A stretch of 64,000 nt of DNA, taken from Hyphomicrobiales bacterium. GTDB lineage: Bacteria > Pseudomonadota > Alphaproteobacteria > Rhizobiales > Rhizobiaceae. Positions 46,379-56,086 of the stretch are shown one piece after another. The translations under genes were made by a program, and so were the position numbers. Where the stretch lies: positions 62,001 through 126,000 of the forward strand of contig UBYA01000003.1 of NCBI GenBank assembly GCA_900469615.1, read 5' to 3'. A model generated the notes under the pieces. It searched no databases, was not told the DNA's origin, and saw only the letters and a list, made by a program, of their open reading frames with translations. The first letter of the stretch is position 1, and each line of letters begins with the position of its first letter.

Positions 46379-46777
46379 ATGGCGAACGTCACACAAAACC
46401 GGCCTCTGTCGCCGCACCTGCAAATTTACAAACCCATCCCCACCATGGTCATGTCGATCGTCCACCGCATCACCGGCGGCGCGCTCTACTTCGGCACGCT
46501 GCTGGTTGCCTGGTGGCTGATTGCCGCGGCGACCGGCCAGGCCTATTTCGACCTGGTCAACTGGATCATGGGCACGATCATCGGCCGCATCATCCTGCTC
46601 GGCTATACCTGGGCGCTGCTGCACCACATGATCGGCGGCCTGCGCCACTTCGTCTGGGATCTCGGTCATGGTTTCGACCCGGCCGTTTCGACGAAGATGG
46701 CCAAGTTCACGCTCATCGCCTCGATCTGTCTGACCGCGCTGGTCTGGATTATCGGCATCGTCATCCGGCTGGGTTGA
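46379..46777 (+). CDS. sdhC: succinate dehydrogenase cytochrome b556 subunit
   Basis: SdhC is one of two membrane anchors of complex II and binds heme b and ubiquinone with SdhD. The 132-residue protein has the SdhC signature RPLSPHLQIYKP (about residues 8-19), then SIVHRITG near 26-33, and the second family motif LHHMIGGLRHFVWD near 80 with the expected heme-ligand His. Three helices are predicted. It is the first gene of sdhCDAB. Confidence 0.95.
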   Translation: MANVTQNRPLSPHLQIYKPIPTMVMSIVHRITGGALYFGTLLVAWWLIAAATGQAYFDLVNWIMGTIIGRIILLGYTWALLHHMIGGLRHFVWDLGHGFDPAVSTKMAKFTLIASICLTALVWIIGIVIRLG

Positions 46778-46843
46778 ATTGGCATGATCCTTCCCGGAAG
46801 TGCTCGGATGCCTTTCGGGATCGTGCTTTAAAGGATATTTCTC

Positions 46844-47224
46844 ATGGATATGCGCACCCCTCTGGGCAAAGTCCGCGGTCTCGGTTCCGCCAAGGAAGGC
46901 ACCGATCATTTCTGGCGCCAGCGCCTGACCGCCGTTGCCAATGTTCCCCTATTCCTCTTCTTCGTCATCTTCCTGATGATCTATGCCGGCGCGCCCTACG
47001 CGGAAGTCGTGCACGCGCTGTCGAACCCGATCGTCGCCGTTATCTTCGGCCTGATGGTGATTTCCGGCGTCATTCACATGAAGCTCGGCATGCAGGTCAT
47101 CATCGAGGACTATGTCCACGGTGAGTTCGGCAAGATCGTCCTTCTCATGCTCAACACGTTCTTCGCGATCGTCATGGCGGGGCTCTGTCTTTTCGCCATT
47201 CTGAAGATCGCGTTCGTAGGATAA
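46844..47224 (+). CDS. sdhD: succinate dehydrogenase membrane anchor subunit
   Basis: SdhD is the second complex II anchor. The 126-residue protein has three helices and the heme/quinone motif [15 protein letters not shown] (about residues 78-92). AAAGGAT precedes the ATG. The 66-base gap after sdhC contains an imperfect CCCGG...CGGG stem-loop that may tune or process the message. sdhA follows after 7 bases. Confidence 0.94.
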   Translation: MDMRTPLGKVRGLGSAKEGTDHFWRQRLTAVANVPLFLFFVIFLMIYAGAPYAEVVHALSNPIVAVIFGLMVISGVIHMKLGMQVIIEDYVHGEFGKIVLLMLNTFFAIVMAGLCLFAILKIAFVG

Positions 47225-47231
47225 TTGCATC

Positions 47232-49088
47232 ATGGCACCGAACTCATCCACTCAGAATGGGCCTGCTCAGAACGGGAAAGCCTACAAGTATATCGATCAC
47301 TCCTATGACGTGATCGTCGTCGGCGCCGGCGGCGCCGGCCTGCGCGCCACGCTCGGCATGGCCGAACAGGGCTTCCGCACCGCCTGCATCACCAAGGTCT
47401 TCCCCACCCGTTCGCACACCGTCGCGGCCCAGGGCGGCATCGCCGCCTCGCTGCAGAACATGACGCCGGACAGCTGGCAGTGGCACCTCTACGACACCGT
47501 CAAGGGTTCCGACTGGCTCGGCGACGTCGACGCCATGCAGTACATGGTCATGGAAGCGCCGAAGGCCGTCTACGAGCTCGAGCACTACGGCGTTCCCTTC
47601 TCACGCAACGAAGAGGGCAAGATCTACCAGCGCCCGTTCGGCGGCCATATGCAGAATTTCGGTGAGGGACCGCCGGTGCAGCGCACCTGTGCCGCCGCCG
47701 ACCGTACCGGCCATGCCATCCTGCATACGCTCTATGGCCAGTCGCTGCGCAACAACGCCGAATTCTTCATCGAGTATTTCGCGCTCGACCTCATCATGTC
47801 CGATGACGGCAGCCGCTGCACCGGCGTCGTCGCCTGGTGCCTCGATGACGGCACGATCCATCGCTTCGCCGCCAAGATGGTGGTGCTGGCGACCGGCGGC
47901 TACGGCCGCGCCTATTTCTCGGCGACTTCGGCCCATACCTGCACCGGCGACGGCGGCGGCATGGTGGCCCGCGCCGGCCTGCCGCTGCAGGACATGGAAT
48001 TCGTCCAGTTCCATCCGACCGGCATCTACGGTTCGGGATGTCTCATCACGGAAGGCGCGCGCGGCGAAGGCGGCTACCTCGTCAATTCCGAGGGCGAGCG
48101 CTTCATGGAGCGCTATGCGCCTTCGGCGAAGGACCTTGCCTCGCGCGACGTGGTTTCACGCTGCATGACGCTTGAGATCCGCGAGGGCCGCGGCGTCGGA
48201 AAGAACAAGGACCATATCTTCCTGCATCTCGACCATCTCGATCCGGCCGTGCTGCATGAGCGTCTGCCCGGTATTTCCGAGAGCGCCCGCATCTTCGCCG
48301 GCGTCGACGTGACCCGCGAGCCGATCCCGGTGCTGCCGACGGTCCATTATAACATGGGCGGCATTCCCACCAACTATTGGGGTGAAGTGCTGAATGCCGA
48401 CAGCAGCAATCCCGAGCGCATTCTGCCGGGTCTTATGGCCGTCGGCGAAGCCGGCTGCGCCTCGGTGCACGGTGCCAACCGCCTCGGCTCCAACTCGCTG
48501 ATCGACCTCGTGGTCTTCGGCCGCGCCGCCGCCATCCGCGCCGGTCAGGTCATCGACCGCGATAGTCCGGTTCCGGCGGTCAACGTGGCTGCCTGCGACA
48601 AGATCATGGATCGCTTCGATCGCCTGCGTCACGCCAGCGGCTCGACACCGACCGCGGCGCTTCGCGAGAAGATGCAGCGCGCCATGCAGGAAGATGCCGC
48701 CGTGTTCCGTACCCAGGAATCGCTGGAATCCGGCTGCCGCCGCATTTCGGAGATCTGGAAGGATATGTCCGACATCAAGGTCACCGACCGCTCGCTGATC
48801 TGGAATTCCGACCTCGTCGAAACGCTGGAACTGCACAATCTGATGGCCAATGCCATCACGACGATCTACGGCGCCGAGGCCCGCAAGGAAAGCCGCGGCT
48901 CGCATGCCCGCGAGGATTACACCGAGGGCAAGTTCGCCGGCCGCGACGACGAAAACTGGCGCAAGCATACGCTTGCCTGGGTCAACGATGCAGGCGATGT
49001 GAAGCTGGACTATCGTCCGGTTCACACCGACCTGATCGCCGAAGGCATCGATCCGCACAAGATCGAGCCGAAGGCACGCGTGTACTGA
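47232..49088 (+). CDS. sdhA: succinate dehydrogenase flavoprotein subunit
   Basis: SdhA oxidises succinate to fumarate with covalently bound FAD. The 618-residue protein has the FAD dinucleotide motif [11 protein letters not shown] (about residues 29-39), the histidyl-FAD site in [10 protein letters not shown] (His near 60), the substrate-binding HPTG near 258 and an Arg-rich active-site region. Its extended N-terminus (residues 2-20) is Ser/Asn/Gln-rich. It is the third gene of the operon, 17 bases before sdhB. Confidence 0.97.
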   Translation: MAPNSSTQNGPAQNGKAYKYIDHSYDVIVVGAGGAGLRATLGMAEQGFRTACITKVFPTRSHTVAAQGGIAASLQNMTPDSWQWHLYDTVKGSDWLGDVDAMQYMVMEAPKAVYELEHYGVPFSRNEEGKIYQRPFGGHMQNFGEGPPVQRTCAAADRTGHAILHTLYGQSLRNNAEFFIEYFALDLIMSDDGSRCTGVVAWCLDDGTIHRFAAKMVVLATGGYGRAYFSATSAHTCTGDGGGMVARAGLPLQDMEFVQFHPTGIYGSGCLITEGARGEGGYLVNSEGERFMERYAPSAKDLASRDVVSRCMTLEIREGRGVGKNKDHIFLHLDHLDPAVLHERLPGISESARIFAGVDVTREPIPVLPTVHYNMGGIPTNYWGEVLNADSSNPERILPGLMAVGEAGCASVHGANRLGSNSLIDLVVFGRAAAIRAGQVIDRDSPVPAVNVAACDKIMDRFDRLRHASGSTPTAALREKMQRAMQEDAAVFRTQESLESGCRRISEIWKDMSDIKVTDRSLIWNSDLVETLELHNLMANAITTIYGAEARKESRGSHAREDYTEGKFAGRDDENWRKHTLAWVNDAGDVKLDYRPVHTDLIAEGIDPHKIEPKARVY

Positions 49089-49105
49089 TCTGAGAGGAAC
49101 TGACC

Positions 49106-49885
49106 ATGGTTGAACTCGCTCTCCCCAAGAACTCTCAGATGCGCGAAGGCAAGGTCTGGCCGAAGCCGGTCGGCGCCAAGAACACGCGCGAATTCCGCGT
49201 CTATCGCTGGAGCCCGGACGACGGCCAGAATCCGAGCATCGATACCTACTATATCGATGTCGACGATTGCGGCCCGATGGTGCTCGACGGTCTGCTCTAC
49301 ATCAAGAACAAGATCGACCCGACGCTGACGCTGCGCCGCTCCTGTCGCGAAGGCATCTGCGGCTCCTGCGCGATGAACATCGACGGCACCAATACGCTCG
49401 CCTGCACCAAGGGTCTGGACGAGATCAAGGGCACGGTGAAAATCTATCCGCTGCCGCATATGCCCGTCGTCAAGGACCTCGTGCCGGATCTGACGAACTT
49501 CTACGCCCAGCATCGCTCGATCGAGCCCTGGCTGAAGACGGTTTCCCCGCCGCCGGCCAAGGAATGGAAGCAGAGCCATGAGGACCGCCTGAAGCTCGAC
49601 GGCCTCTACGAGTGCATCCTGTGCGCCTGCTGCTCGACCTCCTGTCCGAGCTATTGGTGGAACGGCGACCGCTATCTCGGCCCTGCCGTCCTCCTACAGG
49701 CCTATCGCTGGCTGATCGACTCCAGAGACGAAGCCAAGGGCGAACGCCTCGACAACCTCGAGGACCCCTTCCGCCTCTATCGCTGCCACACGATCATGAA
49801 CTGCGCCCAGACCTGCCCGAAGGGTCTCAACCCGGCCAAGGCGATCGCCGAAATCAAGAAGATGATGGTCGAGCGGCGGGTCTGA
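49106..49885 (+). CDS. sdhB: succinate dehydrogenase iron-sulfur subunit
   Basis: SdhB carries electrons from FAD to ubiquinone through [2Fe-2S], [4Fe-4S] and [3Fe-4S] clusters. The 259-residue protein shows CREGICGSC plus a later Cys (about residues 80-103) for the plant-type cluster, [11 protein letters not shown] (about 171-181) for the second and [12 protein letters not shown] (about 228-239) for the others. GAGAGG-type ribosome binding site precedes the ATG. It ends the sdh operon; no terminator is obvious after it. Confidence 0.97.
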   Translation: MVELALPKNSQMREGKVWPKPVGAKNTREFRVYRWSPDDGQNPSIDTYYIDVDDCGPMVLDGLLYIKNKIDPTLTLRRSCREGICGSCAMNIDGTNTLACTKGLDEIKGTVKIYPLPHMPVVKDLVPDLTNFYAQHRSIEPWLKTVSPPPAKEWKQSHEDRLKLDGLYECILCACCSTSCPSYWWNGDRYLGPAVLLQAYRWLIDSRDEAKGERLDNLEDPFRLYRCHTIMNCAQTCPKGLNPAKAIAEIKKMMVERRV

Positions 49886-49932
49886 CCCGCCGGCGCTCAT
49901 TCGCCAACTTCGGCGACGAGGATGATGTTCGA

Positions 49933-50739
49933 ATGATGATGAAAGGCTTTGCGCCGGAGACCGTGGCCGAAATCCGCTCAAGGCTTGCTTCGGTCAAGGC
50001 CGAGGGTATCCGGATCGGCCTTGCTATCGAAAGCGGCAGCCGTGCATGGGGATTTCCGTCGCCTGACAGCGATTACGATTGCCGTTTCGTCTATGTCAGG
50101 TCGGAGCGGCATCATCTGACTTTGTTCCCGCATCGCGATGTCATCGAATTTCCGATCGTCGGTGATATTGACACCGGTGGGTGGGACCTGCGCAAGGCCC
50201 TGCTTCTGGCGCTCAAGGGCAACGCAGTCCTTGTCGAATGGTTGAAATCGCCGATCGTCTACGAAGAGGAGTTGGGCTTCCGTGACCGCCTCGGCACATT
50301 GCTTGAGGCAATCATGGTGCCGGAGAAGGTTGCCCGGCATTATGTCGGGCTGATGAGACAGCATCGGCCCGATGAAGGAACTGCGCCCATCCGCCTGAAG
50401 ACGTTGCTTTACTCCATTCGTCCGGCAATCGCGCTTGAGTGGATGCGGCAGACGGATTTTGTGAAATTGCCGCCAATGAACATGCTTGAATGCCTCGCGG
50501 ATATCGAGATAGCGAAAGACATCCGGACAAGCATTCTGGAGTTGGTGGAGGTCAAGAGAGAGACGCGTGAAATGGGAGAGGGCGTGCCGCCAGCTCCTCT
50601 CGCGGAATTTCTCGCGGTCGCGCTCGAACGATATTCAAGTTTTCCGAGCAGACATGGGGAAGACCAAGCGCGCGAAAAAAGCATGCAGGAATTTGCCGAC
50701 CGCTTCTATCTGGATGAGGTTCGTCGGGCGGCGCCTTGA
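49933..50739 (+). CDS. nucleotidyltransferase of the RlaP/YcgL (PF10127-type) family
   Basis: The 268-residue protein has the pol-beta nucleotidyltransferase active site GSRAWGFPSPDSDYDCRF (about residues 34-51), GS followed by two catalytic Asp. The helical C-terminal part matches the RlaP group, some of whose members are linked to RNA ligase-based RNA repair. No RNA ligase is nearby. Three ATGs in a row (49933, 49936, 49939) share the GAGGATG upstream. It is less GC-rich by eye than sdhB and lies between sdhB and the Omp19-like gene, so it may be an insertion. Confidence 0.82.
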   Translation: MMMKGFAPETVAEIRSRLASVKAEGIRIGLAIESGSRAWGFPSPDSDYDCRFVYVRSERHHLTLFPHRDVIEFPIVGDIDTGGWDLRKALLLALKGNAVLVEWLKSPIVYEEELGFRDRLGTLLEAIMVPEKVARHYVGLMRQHRPDEGTAPIRLKTLLYSIRPAIALEWMRQTDFVKLPPMNMLECLADIEIAKDIRTSILELVEVKRETREMGEGVPPAPLAEFLAVALERYSSFPSRHGEDQAREKSMQEFADRFYLDEVRRAAP

Positions 50740-50884
50740 AACCACCCGATTCTTGTCCAGCTATGGCCTACGGCAATTTATGGCGGTATCGACTTGATTA
50801 ACCAAAGTGAAATACGATAATTCGGACATCACTAAATATCACTTTACAGATGTCAGCGGTGGACAATCATTTAGGAGTGTGATG

Positions 50885-51412
50885 ATGCAGTTCAGATATG
50901 CAGTGACGGCTGCGGCGATTGGTCTGTCGCTTGCCGGTTGCCAGCGCACGGCATACAACAACGATAGTTATTCTGCCCCGCCTCTGCAGGCCCAGCCTGT
51001 TCCTTCCGTTCAATCCAGCCAGCTTCCGCCCGCAGGCGCCGGCAACGGCTCGCAATTCCCGGCGCCCCCGCCAACGGGTGCGGCGAACGCGGGCAACCAG
51101 CAGCAACAGCAGGCGATGGCGGCATCCGCGATGGACGTCACGAAGGAATCGATGGTCGGCAGCTGGAAAGTCAGCAATGGCGGATCGAGCTGCGACATGT
51201 TCCTGACGCTGACCAACCTTGGCAGCGGCTCGCGCGGCGGCACGCGCGGTTGCGCGGGCGAACTGACGGCGATGGGTTCATGGGAGGTTTCCGGCAAGCA
51301 GGTTCTCCTGAAAAATCGTGACGGCGCCACGATCGGCACGCTCTACAAGACCGCCGATTCGCGCTTTGACGGTTCGACCGCCTCCGGCCAGCCGCTCAGC
51401 CTCAGCCGATAA
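50885..51412 (+). CDS. Omp19-like outer-membrane lipoprotein with Inh protease-inhibitor domain
   Basis: The 175-residue lipoprotein has a signal peptide with lipobox LAGC (Cys about residue 20). A Pro/Gln-rich linker leads to an AprI/Inh beta-barrel domain (about 85-175) with two cysteines and the C-terminus [14 protein letters not shown], closely resembling Brucella Omp19. Omp19 is a surface lipoprotein that inhibits host and microbial proteases; the same activity here is inference. ATG 50885 is preferred over ATG 50882 because AGGAG (50873-50877) then sits at 7 bases. Confidence 0.85.
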   Translation: MQFRYAVTAAAIGLSLAGCQRTAYNNDSYSAPPLQAQPVPSVQSSQLPPAGAGNGSQFPAPPPTGAANAGNQQQQQAMAASAMDVTKESMVGSWKVSNGGSSCDMFLTLTNLGSGSRGGTRGCAGELTAMGSWEVSGKQVLLKNRDGATIGTLYKTADSRFDGSTASGQPLSLSR

Positions 51413-51472
51413 GCTTATTTGACGGGCAGCATCTTCTGGGTGCGCCCCATTTGCACAGGCGGATATTTCCCC

Positions 51473-52636
51473 ATGCAGCCCATGCCAGATTACTCGATCA
51501 GCGTCTGCGAACAGCTAAAGGCGCTGACGGCGTCCGGATCCCTTCAGGTGGACTCGGCGCAGATGGATGTGGCGAAAATGCTGGACCGCGTGCTTTCCGA
51601 TCTCAAGCGGAGGAAGCCCGCCGCCAAAACCAGTGCGCTCGGCTGGATGTTTGCCGCGCGCAAGAAGTCGGCCGAGGCGATCAAGGGACTCTACATTCAC
51701 GGCAGCGTCGGTCGCGGCAAGACCATGTTGATGGACATGTTCTTTGCCATGGCGCCGTGCCAGAAGAAACGCCGGGCGCATTTCTTCGAGTTCATGACCG
51801 ACGTGCACAACCGCATCGCGGCGCAGCGGCTGAAATTCAAGAACGGCGAAACCAAACAGGCGGACCCGATCCCGCCGGTTGCCGCGGACCTCTACGCCGA
51901 GGCCGAACTGCTTTGCTTCGACGAATTTACCGTCACCGACATCGCTGATGCGATGATCCTGTCGCGGCTGTTTTCCGAGCTGTTCTCGCTCGGCTGCGTG
52001 CTGATCGCCACGTCGAACGTGGAGCCGGACAATCTTTATCGCGACGGCCTCAACCGCGGCCTGTTCCTGCCCTTCATCGATCTCCTGAAAAAGTACGTCG
52101 ATGTGGTGACGCTGGATTCGCCGACCGATTACCGCATGGAGAAGCTGAACAGCCAGCCGGTCTATCTGACGCCGCTCGACCAGCGTGCCGATATGGCGAT
52201 GGATGCATCCTGGATGCAGGCGCTGCATGGACGCAAGGCGCAGCCGACGGAGATCCCGATGAAAGGGCGCTCCATTCATGTGCCTCTGGCCGTCGACCGC
52301 ATGGCGCGCTTTTCTTTCGCCGATCTTTGCGACGCGCCGCTCGGACCTGCCGATTTCCTGGCCATCGCCGAACGCTTCGATACGATCTTCCTCGATCGCG
52401 TGCCGAAGCTGGGGGCGGATAAGCGCAACCAGACGAAGCGCTTCATCATTCTGGTCGATACGCTCTACGATCACAATATCCGCCTCTACGTGTCCGCAGC
52501 CGCCATGCCGGAGGATCTGCTGGAGGAGCGGCGCGGAACGGAGGGCTTCGAATTCGACCGCACGGCGTCGAGGCTTTTCGAGATGCGCAGCGCGGAATAT
52601 CTGGCCCAGACTTCGGCCAGACGTGCCGCCGAGTGA
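51473..52636 (+). CDS. zapE: AFG1-like ATPase ZapE
   Basis: ZapE/AFG1 is an AAA+ family ATPase associated with division under low oxygen in E. coli and with quality control of respiratory-chain proteins in mitochondria. The 387-residue protein has Walker A GSVGRGKTM (about residues 76-84), Walker B LLCFDEF near 142-148 and the sensor ATSN region near 179. ATG 51473 fits the family; an in-frame upstream start would add 18 residues. Its position between sdh and mdh is common in alphaproteobacteria. Confidence 0.92.
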   Translation: MQPMPDYSISVCEQLKALTASGSLQVDSAQMDVAKMLDRVLSDLKRRKPAAKTSALGWMFAARKKSAEAIKGLYIHGSVGRGKTMLMDMFFAMAPCQKKRRAHFFEFMTDVHNRIAAQRLKFKNGETKQADPIPPVAADLYAEAELLCFDEFTVTDIADAMILSRLFSELFSLGCVLIATSNVEPDNLYRDGLNRGLFLPFIDLLKKYVDVVTLDSPTDYRMEKLNSQPVYLTPLDQRADMAMDASWMQALHGRKAQPTEIPMKGRSIHVPLAVDRMARFSFADLCDAPLGPADFLAIAERFDTIFLDRVPKLGADKRNQTKRFIILVDTLYDHNIRLYVSAAAMPEDLLEERRGTEGFEFDRTASRLFEMRSAEYLAQTSARRAAE

Positions 52637-52653
52637 CGATCCGGTGACATGTT

Positions 52654-52673
52654 ATCTTACGTTTACGTAAGAT
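52654..52673. promoter_or_regulatory. 20-bp operator-like palindrome between zapE and mdh
   Basis: Perfect 9-bp arms ATCTTACGT and ACGTAAGAT surround TT. It lies 18 bases after the zapE stop and 143 bases before mdh. The low GC and lack of a T run make a terminator unlikely. TTACGTTTACGTAA-type sites are reported for MerR-family regulators of branched-chain amino acid breakdown; the similarity is from memory and only suggestive. Confidence 0.55.
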
Positions 52674-52714
52674 ATTTTCGATCTAACCGATTGAAATTCC
52701 TGCTCTCAAAATAA

Positions 52715-53779
<1,065 letters not shown>

Positions 53780-53806
53780 TTTCCGCGTTCCAACAGGGAT
53801 AAATCC

Positions 53807-55003
<1,197 letters not shown>

Positions 55004-55009
55004 GGCAAG

Positions 55010-55912
55010 ATGTCGATCCTCATCAACAAAGACACCAAGGTCCTGGTTCAGGGCCTGACCGGCAAGACCGGCACTTTCCACACGGAACAGGCGCTCGCCT
55101 ATCACGGCACCAAGATGGTCGGCGGCATCCACCCCTCCAAGGGCGGTGAAACCTGGACCGGCTCCAAGGGCGAAAAGCTGCCGATCTTCAAGTCGGTCGC
55201 CGAAGGCAAGGACGCAACCGGCGCCAACGCTTCGGTCATCTACGTGCCGCCGGCAGGCGCTGCGGCTGCTATCCTCGAAGCGATCGAAGCCGAGATCCCG
55301 CTCATCGTCTGCATCACGGAAGGCATTCCGGTCGCCGACATGGTCAAGGTCAAGGATCGTCTCATCAAGTCCAAGTCGCGCCTGATCGGGCCGAATTGCC
55401 CGGGCGTCCTGACGCCGGACGAATGCAAGATCGGCATCATGCCGGGCTCCATCTTCAAGAAGGGCTCCGTCGGCGTTCTCTCGCGCTCCGGCACGTTGAC
55501 CTATGAAGCCGTGTTCCAGACCACCAACGAAGGTCTCGGCCAGACGACGGCCGTCGGCATCGGCGGCGATCCGGTCAAGGGCACCGAATTCATCGACGTC
55601 CTGGAAATGTTCCTCGCCGACGACGAAACCAAGTCGATCATCATGATCGGCGAAATCGGCGGCTCGGCCGAAGAAGACGCCGCGCAGTTCCTCAAGGACG
55701 AAGCCAAGAAGGGCCGCAAGAAGCCGATGGTCGGCTTCATCGCCGGCCGCACGGCACCTCCCGGCCGCACCATGGGCCATGCCGGCGCCGTCATCTCCGG
55801 CGGCAAGGGCGGCGCGGAAGACAAGATCGCGGCGATGGAATCGGCAGGCATCCGCGTGTCGCCGTCGCCGGCACGTCTCGGCAAGACGCTGGTGGAAGTC
55901 CTGAAGGGCTGA
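55010..55912 (+). CDS. sucD: succinyl-CoA synthetase alpha subunit
   Basis: SucD binds CoA and carries the phosphorylated His of succinyl-CoA synthetase. The 300-residue protein has the Rossmann-type CoA-binding start with [12 protein letters not shown] near residues 14-25, GPNCPGVL near 127 and the active-site His in TMGHAGAV near 256. It ends 174 bases before sucA, with a strong stem-loop in between. Confidence 0.97.
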   Translation: MSILINKDTKVLVQGLTGKTGTFHTEQALAYHGTKMVGGIHPSKGGETWTGSKGEKLPIFKSVAEGKDATGANASVIYVPPAGAAAAILEAIEAEIPLIVCITEGIPVADMVKVKDRLIKSKSRLIGPNCPGVLTPDECKIGIMPGSIFKKGSVGVLSRSGTLTYEAVFQTTNEGLGQTTAVGIGGDPVKGTEFIDVLEMFLADDETKSIIMIGEIGGSAEEDAAQFLKDEAKKGRKKPMVGFIAGRTAPPGRTMGHAGAVISGGKGGAEDKIAAMESAGIRVSPSPARLGKTLVEVLKG

Positions 55913-55929
55913 CCCTACCTATAGCAAGG

Positions 55930-55966
55930 CCGGACGGGGCGGCAGCCGCCTTGTCCCGTCCGGTTT
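55930..55966 (+). terminator. stem-loop between sucD and sucA
   Basis: Outer arms CCGGACGGG (55930-55938) and CCCGTCCGG (55955-55963) are perfect and enclose a GCGGC-ag-CCGC inner stem. Only TTT follows, so it may be a partial terminator or an RNA-processing/stability structure that lowers sucAB relative to mdh-sucCD. Confidence 0.55.
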
Positions 55967-56086
55967 CGACATTCGCAAGTGCGGACTTACGGCCTTGACG
56001 GCCTGGAATGAAATACGGTCGCCGGGATCCGAAAACCGGCAATGCAAACAAGTTGGGAGACGGGCGAAAGCGTCCGCAGATTCACC

